Shown here: positions 1 to 8,717 of the stretch, in pieces
How positions within the stretch are numbered: the stretch's first letter is position 1
Layout: each line of letters opens with the position of its first letter
Assembly (NCBI GenBank): GCA_022826645.1
Contig: JAJDUM010000075.1
Location: 1 to 64,000 of the forward strand
From: Candidatus Poribacteria bacterium
GTDB lineage: Bacteria > Poribacteria > WGA-4E > PCPOR2b
Length of the DNA stretch: 64,000 nucleotides
Reading direction: 5' to 3'
Notes under the pieces: model-generated
What the model was told of the DNA's origin: nothing
The model's database searches: none
The model's input: the letters and a program-made list of their open reading frames with translations, nothing else
Translations under genes and position numbers: made by a program

Positions 1-1127
1 ACGACAGTAAATGTCACCGGAACCCCTGCAAATGCCCGTCCCAGACTATCCCTCACTAAAATGGTAAGCGTGTTATTTGACGCCGAAATCACGCCTGAAA
101 TGTTCAAAAGCTCTGCAGCGGATCGGGAATCAAACTCAACCTTAACCCCTCTGCGTTGGAGGGTTGGGATATGTGTGTGAATAGATTGATAGCTCAGGGG
201 ATTTCCCTTTACCTCCAGGTCTATTAGGCGGTCTAAACCTTCCAAAGAGGAGAGGTCCAATATGTTGTTTTCACTCAAATACAGGTAATGCAGATTGGTC
301 AAACTCGCCAAAGGGGACAGGTCCGATATGTTGTTTTCATTCAGATTCAGGTCAATCAGATTGGTCAAACCTTCCAAAGGGGACAGGTCCGATACAGAAG
401 CGCGATCAAGCTGCAGGCTACTCAGCTTGGTCAAACCCGCCAAAGGGGACAGGTCCGATACAGAAGTCCAATCAAGATCCAGGTAATTCAGCTGCGTTAA
501 ACCCGCCAAAGGGGACAGGTCCGATACAGAGGTGCGAAAAAGCTGCAGGCGACTCAGCTGCGTCAAACCCGCCAAAAGGGACAGATCCGATACAGAGGTG
601 TGAGAGAGATCCAGGTGATTCAGCTGCGTTAAACCCACCAAAGGGGACAGGTCCGATACGCTGTTATTGCCAAACAACCCTAGGTGATTCAGCTGCGTCA
701 AACCCGCCAAAGGGGAGAGATCCGATACAGAGGTGCCAGAAAGCTCCAGGTGATTCAGCTTGGTCAAACCCACCAAAGGGGAGAGATCCGATACGTTGTA
801 AGCGTTATACAACTGTAGGCGATTCAGCTGCGTCAAACCCGCCAAAGGGGACAGGTCCGATACGTTGCCATTAATCACCAGCTTAGTCAGGTTCGTTGCA
901 CTTTCAAGGCCGGTCAAATCGCGCACACCCCCGTTGGCTTCAAGACTGGTTAAGTTCGCCATGTCCGCTGTGGTGATTATTGCCCCCGATGCTTTGCCAA
1001 GGGCGTGTTCAAACGCAGCGCGGAGGTAGAGGTCAGGGATGTCTACCACTTGTGCTGCCACACTCGGCGGAACAATCAGGCACATCAACAAAAAAAAGTA
1101 AAATGAAAAAGTTGTTGCTTTATACAT
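1..1127 (-). CDS. Secreted leucine-rich-repeat protein with Ig-like domain (C-terminus beyond window)
   Basis: The minus strand is open from an ATG at 1127 to the left edge, giving at least 375 residues without a stop. An N-terminal hydrophobic stretch (about residues 6-24, ending near AAQ) reads as a signal peptide. A short cap follows, then about a dozen 22-residue internalin-type LRRs whose repeated core is VSDLSPLAGLTQLNxLxL (about residues 55-310). After the LRR block comes a region resembling a bacterial Ig-like (Big_1/invasin-type) domain, with TILVRDSLGRAFAGVPVTFT visible at the edge. The repeat DNA is nearly identical from unit to unit, indicating recent expansion. LRR plus Ig architecture is usual for surface adhesion or protein-binding proteins; the ligand is unknown. 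The ribosome site is weak. Whether it ends in the WxxIK tail seen elsewhere in the window cannot be seen. Confidence 0.85.
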   Translation of the reverse strand, partial: MYKATTFSFYFFLLMCLIVPPSVAAQVVDIPDLYLRAAFEHALGKASGAIITTADMANLTSLEANGGVRDLTGLESATNLTKLVINGNVSDLSPLAGLTQLNRLQLYNAYNVSDLSPLVGLTKLNHLELSGTSVSDLSPLAGLTQLNHLGLFGNNSVSDLSPLVGLTQLNHLDLSHTSVSDLSLLAGLTQLSRLQLFRTSVSDLSPLAGLTQLNYLDLDWTSVSDLSPLAGLTKLSSLQLDRASVSDLSPLEGLTNLIDLNLNENNISDLSPLASLTNLHYLYLSENNILDLSSLEGLDRLIDLEVKGNPLSYQSIHTHIPTLQRRGVKVEFDSRSAAELLNISGVISASNNTLTILVRDSLGRAFAGVPVTFTV

Positions 1128-1816
1128 GCTGCACCGCTTGTCGTTTCATCACCGTAGGCCACCCTTTCCAACGCCCGATGAATCCCCGATAAATCGGGAT
1201 TAAGAAACAGGCAACTACAGTAAGGTCTTAGGTTTGTAGTAGCCCCGATAAATCGGGGTGTCCGGACGCGCAATAAATCCCCGATAAATCGGGATTAAGA
1301 AATGCGCTACTACAAACTGAACTGCGCAACTCCTATATCGATTAGTACTGCCCTAACACGTTGCGCTATCTTAACCGCGTAACTTCTATCCTGAAAATCC
1401 TTCAATCCTGCCTGCCTGTCCCGACGTGTCGGGGGCTTGTCCCGATTCATCGAGGTTTATCGGGGGAACGGAGTCCCGATCAAATCGGGGAAAATCCTGA
1501 TTCAGACAGACAAAACACCGACACCACTACTACGCTGTCCAATAAATTATGCTGGTGTATATTGATTGAAATTAAACGATAGCACATATAATAATTTCAA
1601 AACTTATCTGACGGTGTACTACTACTTCGTCAAATAAATTGTGACAAGTCACTCACCGCTCGGCTTGGATAGACATATCCAAGCCATCCGGACTATAGCG
1701 CAATGTGCTAGGTATCTATGTAGTGGATTTGTCAATCTACTACGAGCAGGATCACTAGCATTTACCTGACAGTGCACTACCAGCAACTTACGTTAGACTA
1801 ATGTCCAATCTGTACC
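1128..1816. other. Repeat-rich intergenic region without a convincing gene
   Basis: No credible coding frame is present. The stretch is packed with GC-rich palindromes (CCCCGATAAATCGGGG at 1243-1258 and near copies around 1182-1200, 1277-1295 and 1398-1500). There is also a perfect 10-bp hairpin, GGCTTGGATA/TATCCAAGCC, at 1662-1685, and an imperfect GTAGTGGATT/AATCTACTAC hairpin near 1719-1743. These lie between the 5' end of the LRR gene and the 3' end of the CDF gene and may be decayed copies of small mobile repeats. Confidence 0.6.
1232..1317. repeat. 86-bp MITE-like element with 12-bp terminal inverted repeats
   Basis: The perfect 12-bp inverted repeats GTTTGTAGTAGC (1232-1243) and GCTACTACAAAC (1306-1317) bound a segment holding two internal palindromes of the CCCCGATAAATCGGGG type (1243-1258 and 1277-1295). 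It is too small to encode anything. The structure fits a non-autonomous palindromic repeat. Related internal cores recur at 25202-25301 and 63097-63196 with different outer arms. Confidence 0.7.
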
Positions 1817-2893
1817 CTACACAACATGCGAGTGGGTCGGTAAACCGTCGTGGCTATGTTCCATAATACTGTGGTGATGTTCACCAGATTCTTCGACCGG
1901 GTCAATATGGATAACCGCCCTCGAAAGATAGCTCAGGTGATGGAAAAGCTGATGTTGAACCTCTTTTGCTATTGTATGTCCTTCAGCAACAGATAGGTGT
2001 GGTGGCACAGCAATATTCACCTCCGCATGCAGGCGGTGCCCGATCCAACGGCTGCGAACATCTGTTACCTCTTCAACACCCTCAACGTGGTGAGCGGCGT
2101 GGTTTATCTCATCAATTACATCAGCCTCTACACCGTCCAGCATGCGGGTAAATACCGCTTTTCCTGACTGCAGCACAATCCCAAAAATCGCGACGGTGAT
2201 AAGCACCCCGACGATGGGATCTGCAAGCGGGTAGCCGAGCCATATTCCAATTGCTCCCGCCAGCACCGCAAGACTCGTCCAACCATCAACACGTGCGTGA
2301 TAGCCATCCGCAACAAGTGCGGCACTTCCAATCTCTTTTCCAACTTTAATCCGAAATATGGCGACCCCCTCATTGCCGATAAAACCAATAACCGACGCAG
2401 CAGCGACGATCCCAAGGTGCCCGACGGTTTTAGGGTTGAAGAAGCGATTAACTGATTCGTAGCCCGCGATAATCGCGCTGAATAGGATTGTGAACACGAT
2501 TGCAATGCCCGCCAAGTCCTCAACGCGCCCGTAGCCGTAGGTAAACCGTTTGCTCGGTTTTAAGCGGGCGAAGGAGAAAGCAATCCACAATGGAATCGCA
2601 GTCGCCGCGTCGCCAAAGTTGTGAATTGTGTCAGAGAGTAATGCGACGCTGTTGGAAATCACAACCACACCGACCTGTAACAGCGCGGTTACCATCAACC
2701 CTAAAAAGGACCACTTTATCGCCCAGATGCCGCGTTCCGTGGTTACAATGGATGGGTCAATGACGCCGTGTGTATGACCGTGTTCTCCATGCTCTCCATG
2801 ATCGTGGCTATGATCGTGATCTTCGTGGTCGTGGTGGTCATGACCGTGATGGTGGTGATGGCCGCCGTGACGATGTGCTTTTTTCCTGAACAT
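1817..2893 (-). CDS. Cation diffusion facilitator (CDF) family metal exporter, His-rich N-terminus
   Basis: A 358-residue inner-membrane antiporter that would export a divalent metal (Zn, Co, Cd or Ni) in exchange for protons. Residues 1-45 are an extreme His/Asp cytoplasmic tail (HGGHHHHHGHDHHDHEDHDH), typical of CzcD/DmeF-type members. About six membrane segments follow between residues 55 and 265. Two HxxxD metal-site motifs are visible: DTIHNFGDAA in TM2 and DGYHARVDGW in TM5. The C-terminal cytoplasmic domain (about 270-345) is the dimerising metallochaperone-like fold, and the protein ends in a second His-rich run. The ATG at 2893 has a strong AGGAGGTGG site. Metal specificity cannot be decided from sequence. 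It appears to be a single-gene unit. Confidence 0.93.
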   Translation of the reverse strand: MFRKKAHRHGGHHHHHGHDHHDHEDHDHSHDHGEHGEHGHTHGVIDPSIVTTERGIWAIKWSFLGLMVTALLQVGVVVISNSVALLSDTIHNFGDAATAIPLWIAFSFARLKPSKRFTYGYGRVEDLAGIAIVFTILFSAIIAGYESVNRFFNPKTVGHLGIVAAASVIGFIGNEGVAIFRIKVGKEIGSAALVADGYHARVDGWTSLAVLAGAIGIWLGYPLADPIVGVLITVAIFGIVLQSGKAVFTRMLDGVEADVIDEINHAAHHVEGVEEVTDVRSRWIGHRLHAEVNIAVPPHLSVAEGHTIAKEVQHQLFHHLSYLSRAVIHIDPVEESGEHHHSIMEHSHDGLPTHSHVV

Positions 2894-2966
2894 TTAAGAA
2901 CCACCTCCTACAGGTTGGTGGGTGTGCTAGACAGTACCCCCTGAACGGTTCGGTCCTAATGTCTCC

Positions 2967-3995
2967 TTACTCCCGTGGTAGGGGCAAGTGAACCTTCGCG
3001 CTGTCGCGTGATTGCGAATACAATGCCCCCAGCATAATCTCCAATGTGTGTCTAGCGCGGCGTGGGGGTGAGCTGCTTGGCGCGTCATTCCACACCATCT
3101 GGGCGAGTTCCCGGACAGGATGGATTAAAGAATCGCCGAAGTAGTCTCCGTAGGTTTCGCCTTGGGGTGCTGGTGCCTCTGTCGCTGTCCCTTCGGGTTG
3201 ATCCGTTTTCCACGCTTTGCAGTGATTGTCGTTCAAAACGTAGCGGCCATTCGGTCCCTGGAGATCGAATTCGCAACCGGCGGGCGTCATCTTGGCACTG
3301 TTCACGATACCGCGCACCCCGTTGGAGAACTCAATAAAAATTGATGAACCAGGATCGAGAGCAGGATCTTTTCCACCCTCCCCTTTGTACTCAACGCCAT
3401 AATCTTCAAAACCCTGCTCGTGTGCAGCGATGAGCCACACCGGATCCGCATCGGCGAAGTAGCAGACCGCATCGATGAGATGGGTACCGTTACGGAAAAG
3501 CATCGATCGGCGGCCTCCCATGTGTGCGATGATACGGGTCAGGCCACCGATTTCACCGTCTCGGACCGCAGTTCGCACCCCTTGATATAGCGGCAGCCAA
3601 CTCCGTGTATGATCCACCGACATCTTGGTCCCGTTCCGCTCAACTGTTTCGATAATCCGATCGGCATCGTTGAGGTTGATTGTCAGCGGTTTCTCACAGA
3701 GAATCCCTTTGACTCCGGCGTCCGATGCGTCACAGACCGGGTTGGTGTGATAATCGTCCGGTGTTGCGACACTGACGACATCGAGATTCTCCTTTTCGAG
3801 CATAGCGCGGTAGTCGCTGTACTCATGGACCGAGCCGCGTGTAATCTTTGAACGCTCAAAGAAGGTGTCAAGCACATCGGGTTTCAAGTCACAGACTGCG
3901 ACAAGTTCAAATTCGGAGGCATTGGCGTAGGCGTATCCATGATATGATCCCAAGCCACAACCGATAACGCCTGCCCGTAATTTTTCGTTGCTCAT
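2967..3995 (-). CDS. Gfo/Idh/MocA family oxidoreductase
   Basis: A 342-residue NAD(P)-dependent dehydrogenase of the glucose-fructose oxidoreductase/inositol dehydrogenase family. The N-terminal Rossmann motif GVIGCGLGSYHGYAYA (about residues 9-24) binds the cofactor. The catalytic EKP motif is in GILCEKPLT near residue 100, and the C-terminal alpha/beta substrate domain begins around 125. The substrate is unknown; family members oxidise sugars, inositols or sugar derivatives. It is the last gene of a three-gene minus-strand operon behind the dioxygenase (27-bp gap). GAGGTGA precedes the ATG at 3995. Confidence 0.88.
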   Translation of the reverse strand: MSNEKLRAGVIGCGLGSYHGYAYANASEFELVAVCDLKPDVLDTFFERSKITRGSVHEYSDYRAMLEKENLDVVSVATPDDYHTNPVCDASDAGVKGILCEKPLTINLNDADRIIETVERNGTKMSVDHTRSWLPLYQGVRTAVRDGEIGGLTRIIAHMGGRRSMLFRNGTHLIDAVCYFADADPVWLIAAHEQGFEDYGVEYKGEGGKDPALDPGSSIFIEFSNGVRGIVNSAKMTPAGCEFDLQGPNGRYVLNDNHCKAWKTDQPEGTATEAPAPQGETYGDYFGDSLIHPVRELAQMVWNDAPSSSPPRRARHTLEIMLGALYSQSRDSAKVHLPLPRE

Positions 3996-4022
3996 CGTTC
4001 ACCTCGTTAATGTTGGTTTTTC

Positions 4023-4886
4023 TTACAGTTCAACAGATTGGGGTTGAGGTAGCCCTGCAGGGAAGCCGTAAGGGAGGTCATTCCGATCTGCGGGCAGGGG
4101 CCAGCTTTGCCCACCCAGATTCTGAAACGATTTGTGGCGACCACAGAGCCATAAGAACATCTCCGACACCTTGATTGTGTCGCGGAACTGCTCCACATAC
4201 GCCCCGCCAGGCCCAGTGTATTCAGCAGTCGCAAAATCGAAGTCTTGCTCGATTGCCCAGTCCCGTTGTGGCGGAGTGGTGCGCCAGTAGAAGTATTTGA
4301 GTAGATTACGGATACCCGACCCAGTTGAGGAGCCGCGGCGATGCCAGATGTGGTATACGGTGAGGAAGATAGAGCCGGCGGGTGCGGTAGTGGGGATAGC
4401 ACCCTTGATATTAGCCAGATGCCCCATAAACCTTGCCTTGTTTCGCACGAGATGGGTGCCAGGCACAATCTGTGTTGGTCCCATCTCAACGGGCGTGTCC
4501 TGTGGATAGTAGAAAACCTGCAAGAAGTTGAGTTCGTGCGTGTAGTGATAGTTGCCATCCACATGCCACCCACCCACAGACTGAATGGGACACTGCACAC
4601 GATGGTTGCTCATCAATATTGGCAGGTGAAAGTTAGCTCCCAAGAGGGAACGCACGGCTCCAGCAGCGGCCGGGTGAACTATCACATTTTCGAGAAACCA
4701 ATCCTCCTTCAGGATACCGCTTGGCTCCATATTGGGGTGTTGGTCACAGTATTCCATCGTCCTGCGATTGACCTCATCGGGGACAACACCTTCAAGCATC
4801 AGATAACCGTTCTTGCAGAACTCTAGCACCTCAGTATCCGTCATAGTCGGTTTGCAGTCGTAGGTTTTCTGTTCTGACATTCGCAT
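4023..4886 (-). CDS. Phytanoyl-CoA dioxygenase (PhyH) family protein
   Basis: A 287-residue Fe(II)/2-oxoglutarate-dependent oxygenase. The iron-binding HxD pair is in GGWHVDGNYHYTH (about residue 108), and the distal His and 2-oxoglutarate-binding Arg lie in the VYHIWHRRGSSTGSGIRN segment (about 180-195). The substrate is unknown. The PhyH family includes hydroxylases of small molecules as well as phytanoyl-CoA, and expansions of it are characteristic of Poribacteria. It lies 3 bp after the upstream unknown gene and 27 bp before the Gfo/Idh gene, so the three are probably co-transcribed. GGAGG lies before the ATG at 4886. Confidence 0.88.
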   Translation of the reverse strand: MRMSEQKTYDCKPTMTDTEVLEFCKNGYLMLEGVVPDEVNRRTMEYCDQHPNMEPSGILKEDWFLENVIVHPAAAGAVRSLLGANFHLPILMSNHRVQCPIQSVGGWHVDGNYHYTHELNFLQVFYYPQDTPVEMGPTQIVPGTHLVRNKARFMGHLANIKGAIPTTAPAGSIFLTVYHIWHRRGSSTGSGIRNLLKYFYWRTTPPQRDWAIEQDFDFATAEYTGPGGAYVEQFRDTIKVSEMFLWLCGRHKSFQNLGGQSWPLPADRNDLPYGFPAGLPQPQSVEL

Positions 4887-4889
4887 GGT

Positions 4890-5261
4890 TTACCTCCAGC
4901 GTTCAAGGATGAATTCAGCGCCCAAGCCGTAGAACTCTTTTTCATCCACAGTAAGCAGTGCCATATTTGGGAAAGAGATAATCCGCCAACCATCCCGGAC
5001 AGCTTCTATCACCGTCTGATAGGGCCAATCCTCTGGATCAAGCGGTCCCTCACGAAGTTCTCCATCCTCAACCAGCAGCATACCGACCACCGCCGCTCCA
5101 GGTGAGGTGGTCACCGCTTGCAGATAAAGGATATCCTGCCGTTTCGGGTTGTCCGCTCCCACGATGTCCGCGACTCCCTCGCGCAGACTCGTTTCCGTCA
5201 GTGTCCCTTGTTGGAGTTCCGCCACTAAGGTCTCCATGGTTTCTTTCTGGGTTTCAGTCAT
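4890..5261 (-). CDS. Conserved-looking hypothetical protein, first gene of PhyH operon
   Basis: A 123-residue soluble protein with no signal peptide, membrane segment or motif I recognise. Residues 40-120 alternate hydrophobic strands with charged turns (AAVVGMLLVEDGELREGP, WRIISFPNMALL), suggesting a small alpha/beta domain. It starts at ATG 5261 with GAGGAA upstream, is served by the promoter at 5326-5354, and ends 3 bp before the dioxygenase start. Tight spacing suggests a role with the dioxygenase, for example as an accessory or regulatory subunit, but that is inference. Confidence 0.7.
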   Translation of the reverse strand: MTETQKETMETLVAELQQGTLTETSLREGVADIVGADNPKRQDILYLQAVTTSPGAAVVGMLLVEDGELREGPLDPEDWPYQTVIEAVRDGWRIISFPNMALLTVDEKEFYGLGAEFILERWR

Positions 5262-5577
5262 CGCGCTTTTTCCTCGTTCAAGGTTGTGGTTCCACTGGCA
5301 AAAATTCCAATTATGCCTCTAGCGAATTATACACGAATTTAGTTGCCTTGCCAACAGAAAACGTGATAGGATTAAAAAACCTTCTGCTCCCTTGGTGCGC
5401 CACCGATTTCCAAGTCAGGATGCCCATCGAAAAGATCGAAAATCCTTTATAAATTTCTATACCGTGCAGCATTCATAAAAGCTCTATAAATCGTGATGTT
5501 ATAATTCTAAAGCGGATGGGACATACGACAGCAGCCCTGTCCAACTCCTTAGATCAAGATCTCAGAAAGGAATCAAT
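5262..5577. other. Divergent intergenic regulatory region
   Basis: This 316-bp spacer separates two divergent operons and has no coding potential. Besides the minus-strand promoter at 5326-5354 it holds a plus-strand extended minus-10 element TGTTATAAT (5497-5505) without a good minus-35, about 75 bp before the ATG at 5578. Confidence 0.55.
5326..5354 (-). promoter_or_regulatory. Sigma-70-type promoter for the hypothetical-PhyH-Gfo/Idh operon
   Basis: On the minus strand TTGGCA (5349-5354) is followed after 17 bp by TATAAT (5326-5331), about 65 bp upstream of the ATG at 5261. Both hexamers and the spacing are near consensus. Confidence 0.75.
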
Positions 5578-6537
5578 ATGTTAAAGGCAGGATTTATCGG
5601 TGCCGGCGGTCGCAGCCAAGGTGCACACTACCCAAACGTGAACCGCCTCGAAGATGATGTTGAGATGGTTGCTGTATGTGAGATTGATGAAGAGCGAATG
5701 AATCAGGTTGCCAAGAAATATGAATTCGCGCATACGTTCACAGATCATCGTGAAATGCTCGATAGTGTTGACTTGGATATCATCTACTGCGTCATGCGTG
5801 AGGAATGGATATTGCAACCGGCGCTCGATTGCCTCAACGCAGGGAAGCATATCTTCATCGAGAAGCCGCCTGGCGCAAACAGCGATGAGACGCAACAGTT
5901 GTTGGACGCAGCGATTGCGAACGATGTCTATGCAATGGTCGGTTTTCAACGTCGTTACGCTGCGGTAACCCGTGAGGCAATGCGCCGTGTGGCGGAGAAG
6001 GGCCGTGTTTCTACAGCGATAACTACCTTCAACAAACAGATTCTCGGTGGCGACGGCAAGGAGTTTACAACAACGCTCTGGAATGATGTATGTCACGTTG
6101 TCGATCTGCTTCGGTATATGGCGGGCGGTGAACCTGTCGAGGTAACGGCGTATCAGGATAAGTTCGGCAGCGAAAGTCGGAACTGTTACACCGCACTCGT
6201 TCGCTTTGATAACGATGTAACAGGTGTGTTACTTGGGAATCGAGCATCAGGAGGTCGGGTGCTTCGTTCAGAACTGCACGGTGTGGGGATTGGGTGTTAC
6301 ATGAAAATCCCGGCGGAAATCGAGATTCATGAAGACAACGAGAGTCACACGATGGGCGGCTGGGAGGTTGATGGCGTTGACGAGCGGGATACACCTCGAT
6401 ATGAAGGTGTTCTGACGATGCACGAGCACTTCGCAGATTGCGTCCGTAACAAGAAAGTTCCGATCAGCGATCTCCGTGACGCGATCCATTCGATTCACCT
6501 TGTTGACCAGATTGAAGGCACTTTACCTGACTCATAA
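5578..6537 (+). CDS. Gfo/Idh/MocA family oxidoreductase
   Basis: A 319-residue NAD(P)-dependent dehydrogenase. The Rossmann motif FIGAGGRSQGAHYPN occupies residues 6-20 and the EKP motif lies in HIFIEKPPGA near residue 97. The start ATG follows AGAAAGGAAT. It opens a plus-strand cassette with the glutamine-synthetase-like and phosphonatase-like genes downstream (84-bp and 4-bp gaps), suggesting the three act on one small amino- or sugar-containing substrate. Similarity to the other three family members in the window is at fold level only. Substrate unknown. Confidence 0.87.
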   Translation: MLKAGFIGAGGRSQGAHYPNVNRLEDDVEMVAVCEIDEERMNQVAKKYEFAHTFTDHREMLDSVDLDIIYCVMREEWILQPALDCLNAGKHIFIEKPPGANSDETQQLLDAAIANDVYAMVGFQRRYAAVTREAMRRVAEKGRVSTAITTFNKQILGGDGKEFTTTLWNDVCHVVDLLRYMAGGEPVEVTAYQDKFGSESRNCYTALVRFDNDVTGVLLGNRASGGRVLRSELHGVGIGCYMKIPAEIEIHEDNESHTMGGWEVDGVDERDTPRYEGVLTMHEHFADCVRNKKVPISDLRDAIHSIHLVDQIEGTLPDS

Positions 6538-6621
6538 AACGTAAGAGATGTCCAAATGCTTGGGAGATCAGCCGGTGTTGGACGCGACGGCTAATGCCCC
6601 GGTATGTGGAAGTAGGGATTT

Positions 6622-7986
6622 ATGGAAATAAATCAGATCAAAGCACATCTTGAGAGCGACAAAATTCAGAAGATTAAACTCGCTGGCTTCGATATTGATG
6701 GAGTCATGCGTGGCAAGTATATTTCGCTTAACAAGTTCTTTTCTGCGGTCGAAAAAGGTTTGGGTTTCTGTGATGTGACATTCGGCTGGGATATGATTGA
6801 CCAACTCTACAAGCAACCGACCGTCACAGGTTGGCATACCGGGTATCCGGATCTCCTTGCCAAGATTGACCTAAGTACGTATCGCGCGATGCCTTGGGAG
6901 CCGAATACAGCGCTGTTTTTGCTGGATTTCTATGAAAACGCAGATCAGCCGCTTGCGGTTTCCCCGCGCCAACTGCTCCAGACAGTCGTCCGTAAAGCGA
7001 ACGATATGGGATTCCAGCCGTTCATGTCAGCAGAATATGAGTACTTCATCTTCCGAGAGACACCCCACTCTTTAGAAGACAAAGGGTTTGAGAACATGAC
7101 GCCGCTCTCGCCCGGATGGTTCGGGTATAGCGTGCTGCGGGCGTCTGCGGCTGCGGAGATTGTTCACGCAATTATTGATGGGATGAAGGAATACGGCATT
7201 GAGCTGGAAGGGATACATACAGAAACGGGTCCTGGCGTCTATGAAACTGCTATTCAATACGACACAGCATGTAACGCCGCAGACAAAGCCGCACTGTTCA
7301 AAACTGGTGTGAAAGAGATTTTAGCCAGACATGAACTCGTTACAACCTTTATGGCGAAGTGGAGTTTAGACTATCCCGGTTGCAGCGGCCACCTGCACCA
7401 GAGTTTATGGAACTTGGAAGGGGAGGCAAACCTGTTTGCCGATGAATCCGATGCTTCGGGTATGTCTCAAACGATGAAACACTATATTGCCGGACAGATC
7501 GCTGCAATGCCTGAAATGATGGCATTCATCTGTCCGACAATTAACTCCTACAAACGAACCGTCCCCGGCGCATGGGCACCGACCAGTGCTTCTTGGGGAA
7601 TTGAAAATAGAACGACCGCCCTCCGTGCAATCCCTGGAACCTCCCCTAAATCCACACGGACCGAATACCGGTTAGCCGGTGCTGACGCCAATCCACACAT
7701 CGCTATGGCAGTCAGCCTCGCCGCCGGGTTATACGGTATCGAAAATCAACTCGATCCGGGCGAACCTTTCAGTGGCAATGCCTATAATGCTCCTCGCGAA
7801 CGATTTGAACTTTTGCCAAGATCCTTAGAGGACGCAACAGATGAGTTGATAGACGGTGAAATCAGTCGTGCCTGTCTTGGCGATGCGTTCGTGGATCACT
7901 TCGTAATCACACGTGAGCATGAAGTCTCGGAATTCCGCCGCGCCATAACGGATTGGGAACTGAAACGATACTTTGAGGTTATCTGA
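6622..7986 (+). CDS. Glutamine synthetase family protein (glutamate-amine ligase-like)
   Basis: A 454-residue protein with the whole glutamine synthetase fold. An N-terminal beta-grasp domain (about 15-105, containing LAGFDIDGVMRGKYI) is followed by the catalytic domain. Family motifs are visible: SAEYEYFIF (ExE metal site), ETGPGVYE, the ATP/glutamate segment CSGHLHQSLW in place of the usual GSGMHxHxSL, and the Arg-bearing NRTTALRAI. The family condenses glutamate with ammonia or, in paralogues such as PuuA, with an amine to form a gamma-glutamyl amide. Context beside a dehydrogenase and a phosphonatase-like hydrolase, and divergence from housekeeping GlnA, favour an amine or aminophosphonate substrate. 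That is inference. Confidence 0.85.
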   Translation: MEINQIKAHLESDKIQKIKLAGFDIDGVMRGKYISLNKFFSAVEKGLGFCDVTFGWDMIDQLYKQPTVTGWHTGYPDLLAKIDLSTYRAMPWEPNTALFLLDFYENADQPLAVSPRQLLQTVVRKANDMGFQPFMSAEYEYFIFRETPHSLEDKGFENMTPLSPGWFGYSVLRASAAAEIVHAIIDGMKEYGIELEGIHTETGPGVYETAIQYDTACNAADKAALFKTGVKEILARHELVTTFMAKWSLDYPGCSGHLHQSLWNLEGEANLFADESDASGMSQTMKHYIAGQIAAMPEMMAFICPTINSYKRTVPGAWAPTSASWGIENRTTALRAIPGTSPKSTRTEYRLAGADANPHIAMAVSLAAGLYGIENQLDPGEPFSGNAYNAPRERFELLPRSLEDATDELIDGEISRACLGDAFVDHFVITREHEVSEFRRAITDWELKRYFEVI

Positions 7987-7990
7987 TACT

Positions 7991-8686
7991 ATGTTTTCCC
8001 AACCGATTCAGTTGGCGATGTTTGATATGGCTGGGACCACTGTCAACGACAAAGTTGACGGATACCCGCTGATGGTCATCAGCATGATGCGAGCTTTCGC
8101 TAAGCACGGGATAGAGCTTTCCTCAGACGTAATTAACAAGCATCGGGGGAAGCAGAAGTCTGAGGCAATCCAAACCCTTCTGAAAGAGGTTGCAGAATTA
8201 TCCCCTGCCGATGCCGAGCGCGTTGGAGATAACGTGTACCGCGATTTTCTTCATGAACTGGAGAGTAACCTTTCGCGCATCTCGGAAATTGACGGCGCAA
8301 CCGAACTTTTCCGACACCTCAAATCCAATGATATTCATGTTGGAGTAGGAAGTGGCTTTCCGATGCAGGTTGTTCAATTAATCGTCTCTCAGCTGGGTTG
8401 GCTGGACGAAGGACTACTCGACTATGTCGGGAGTGCGGAGCAGGTTGGTGTAGGGCGTCCTAACCCGAAGATGATTCATGACGCTATGCAACAACTGGAT
8501 ATCACAGACGGGCGAGACGTCCTCAAAATTGGGGATACCGTAGTGGATGTTCAGGAAGGGAAGAATGCCGGTGCTTGGACGATTGCTGTGTTGACGGGGT
8601 CTCAGACAGAGGCACAGTTGATGGCAGCGGCACCGGATTACATTCTAGCGAGTATTCGAGAATTGAGAACATTGATTCCCCGGTAA
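7991..8686 (+). CDS. Phosphonatase-like HAD-superfamily hydrolase
   Basis: A 231-residue HAD protein. Motif I is FDMAGTTVND with the nucleophile Asp at residue 12 and Ala replacing the second Asp, as in phosphonoacetaldehyde hydrolase. The cap carries RGKQKSEAI with lysines at 54 and 56, near the position of the phosphonatase Schiff-base lysine. Motif II is GVGSGF, and motif III/IV is KIGDTVVDVQEGKNAGAW with GRPNPKM upstream. The family cleaves C-P or P-O bonds. The ATG at 7991 lies 4 bp after the glutamine-synthetase-like stop, so translation is likely coupled. A TTG at 7973 is an alternative start that would overlap. The actual substrate is not shown by the sequence. Confidence 0.85.
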   Translation: MFSQPIQLAMFDMAGTTVNDKVDGYPLMVISMMRAFAKHGIELSSDVINKHRGKQKSEAIQTLLKEVAELSPADAERVGDNVYRDFLHELESNLSRISEIDGATELFRHLKSNDIHVGVGSGFPMQVVQLIVSQLGWLDEGLLDYVGSAEQVGVGRPNPKMIHDAMQQLDITDGRDVLKIGDTVVDVQEGKNAGAWTIAVLTGSQTEAQLMAAAPDYILASIRELRTLIPR

Positions 8687-8717
8687 GCGCACTCTAGTTC
8701 TCAGCAGCGAAAAGCGT

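Noticed and set aside
240-860. Regularly spaced DNA repeats of about 66 bp that could suggest a CRISPR array
   Set aside because: They translate without interruption on the minus strand as internalin-type leucine-rich repeats; there are no unique spacers and no cas genes.
2128-2523. 131-codon frame within the CDF gene
   Set aside because: Same-strand shadow of a protein with intact metal-site motifs.
2894-2966. Metal-sensing riboswitch in front of the CDF gene
   Set aside because: The spacer is only 73 bp and shows no recognisable riboswitch core.
4007-4600. 197-codon minus-strand frame overlapping the PhyH gene
   Set aside because: The alternative frame of a gene with intact HxD and distal His motifs; no homology seen and low-complexity Ser/Thr/Arg make-up.
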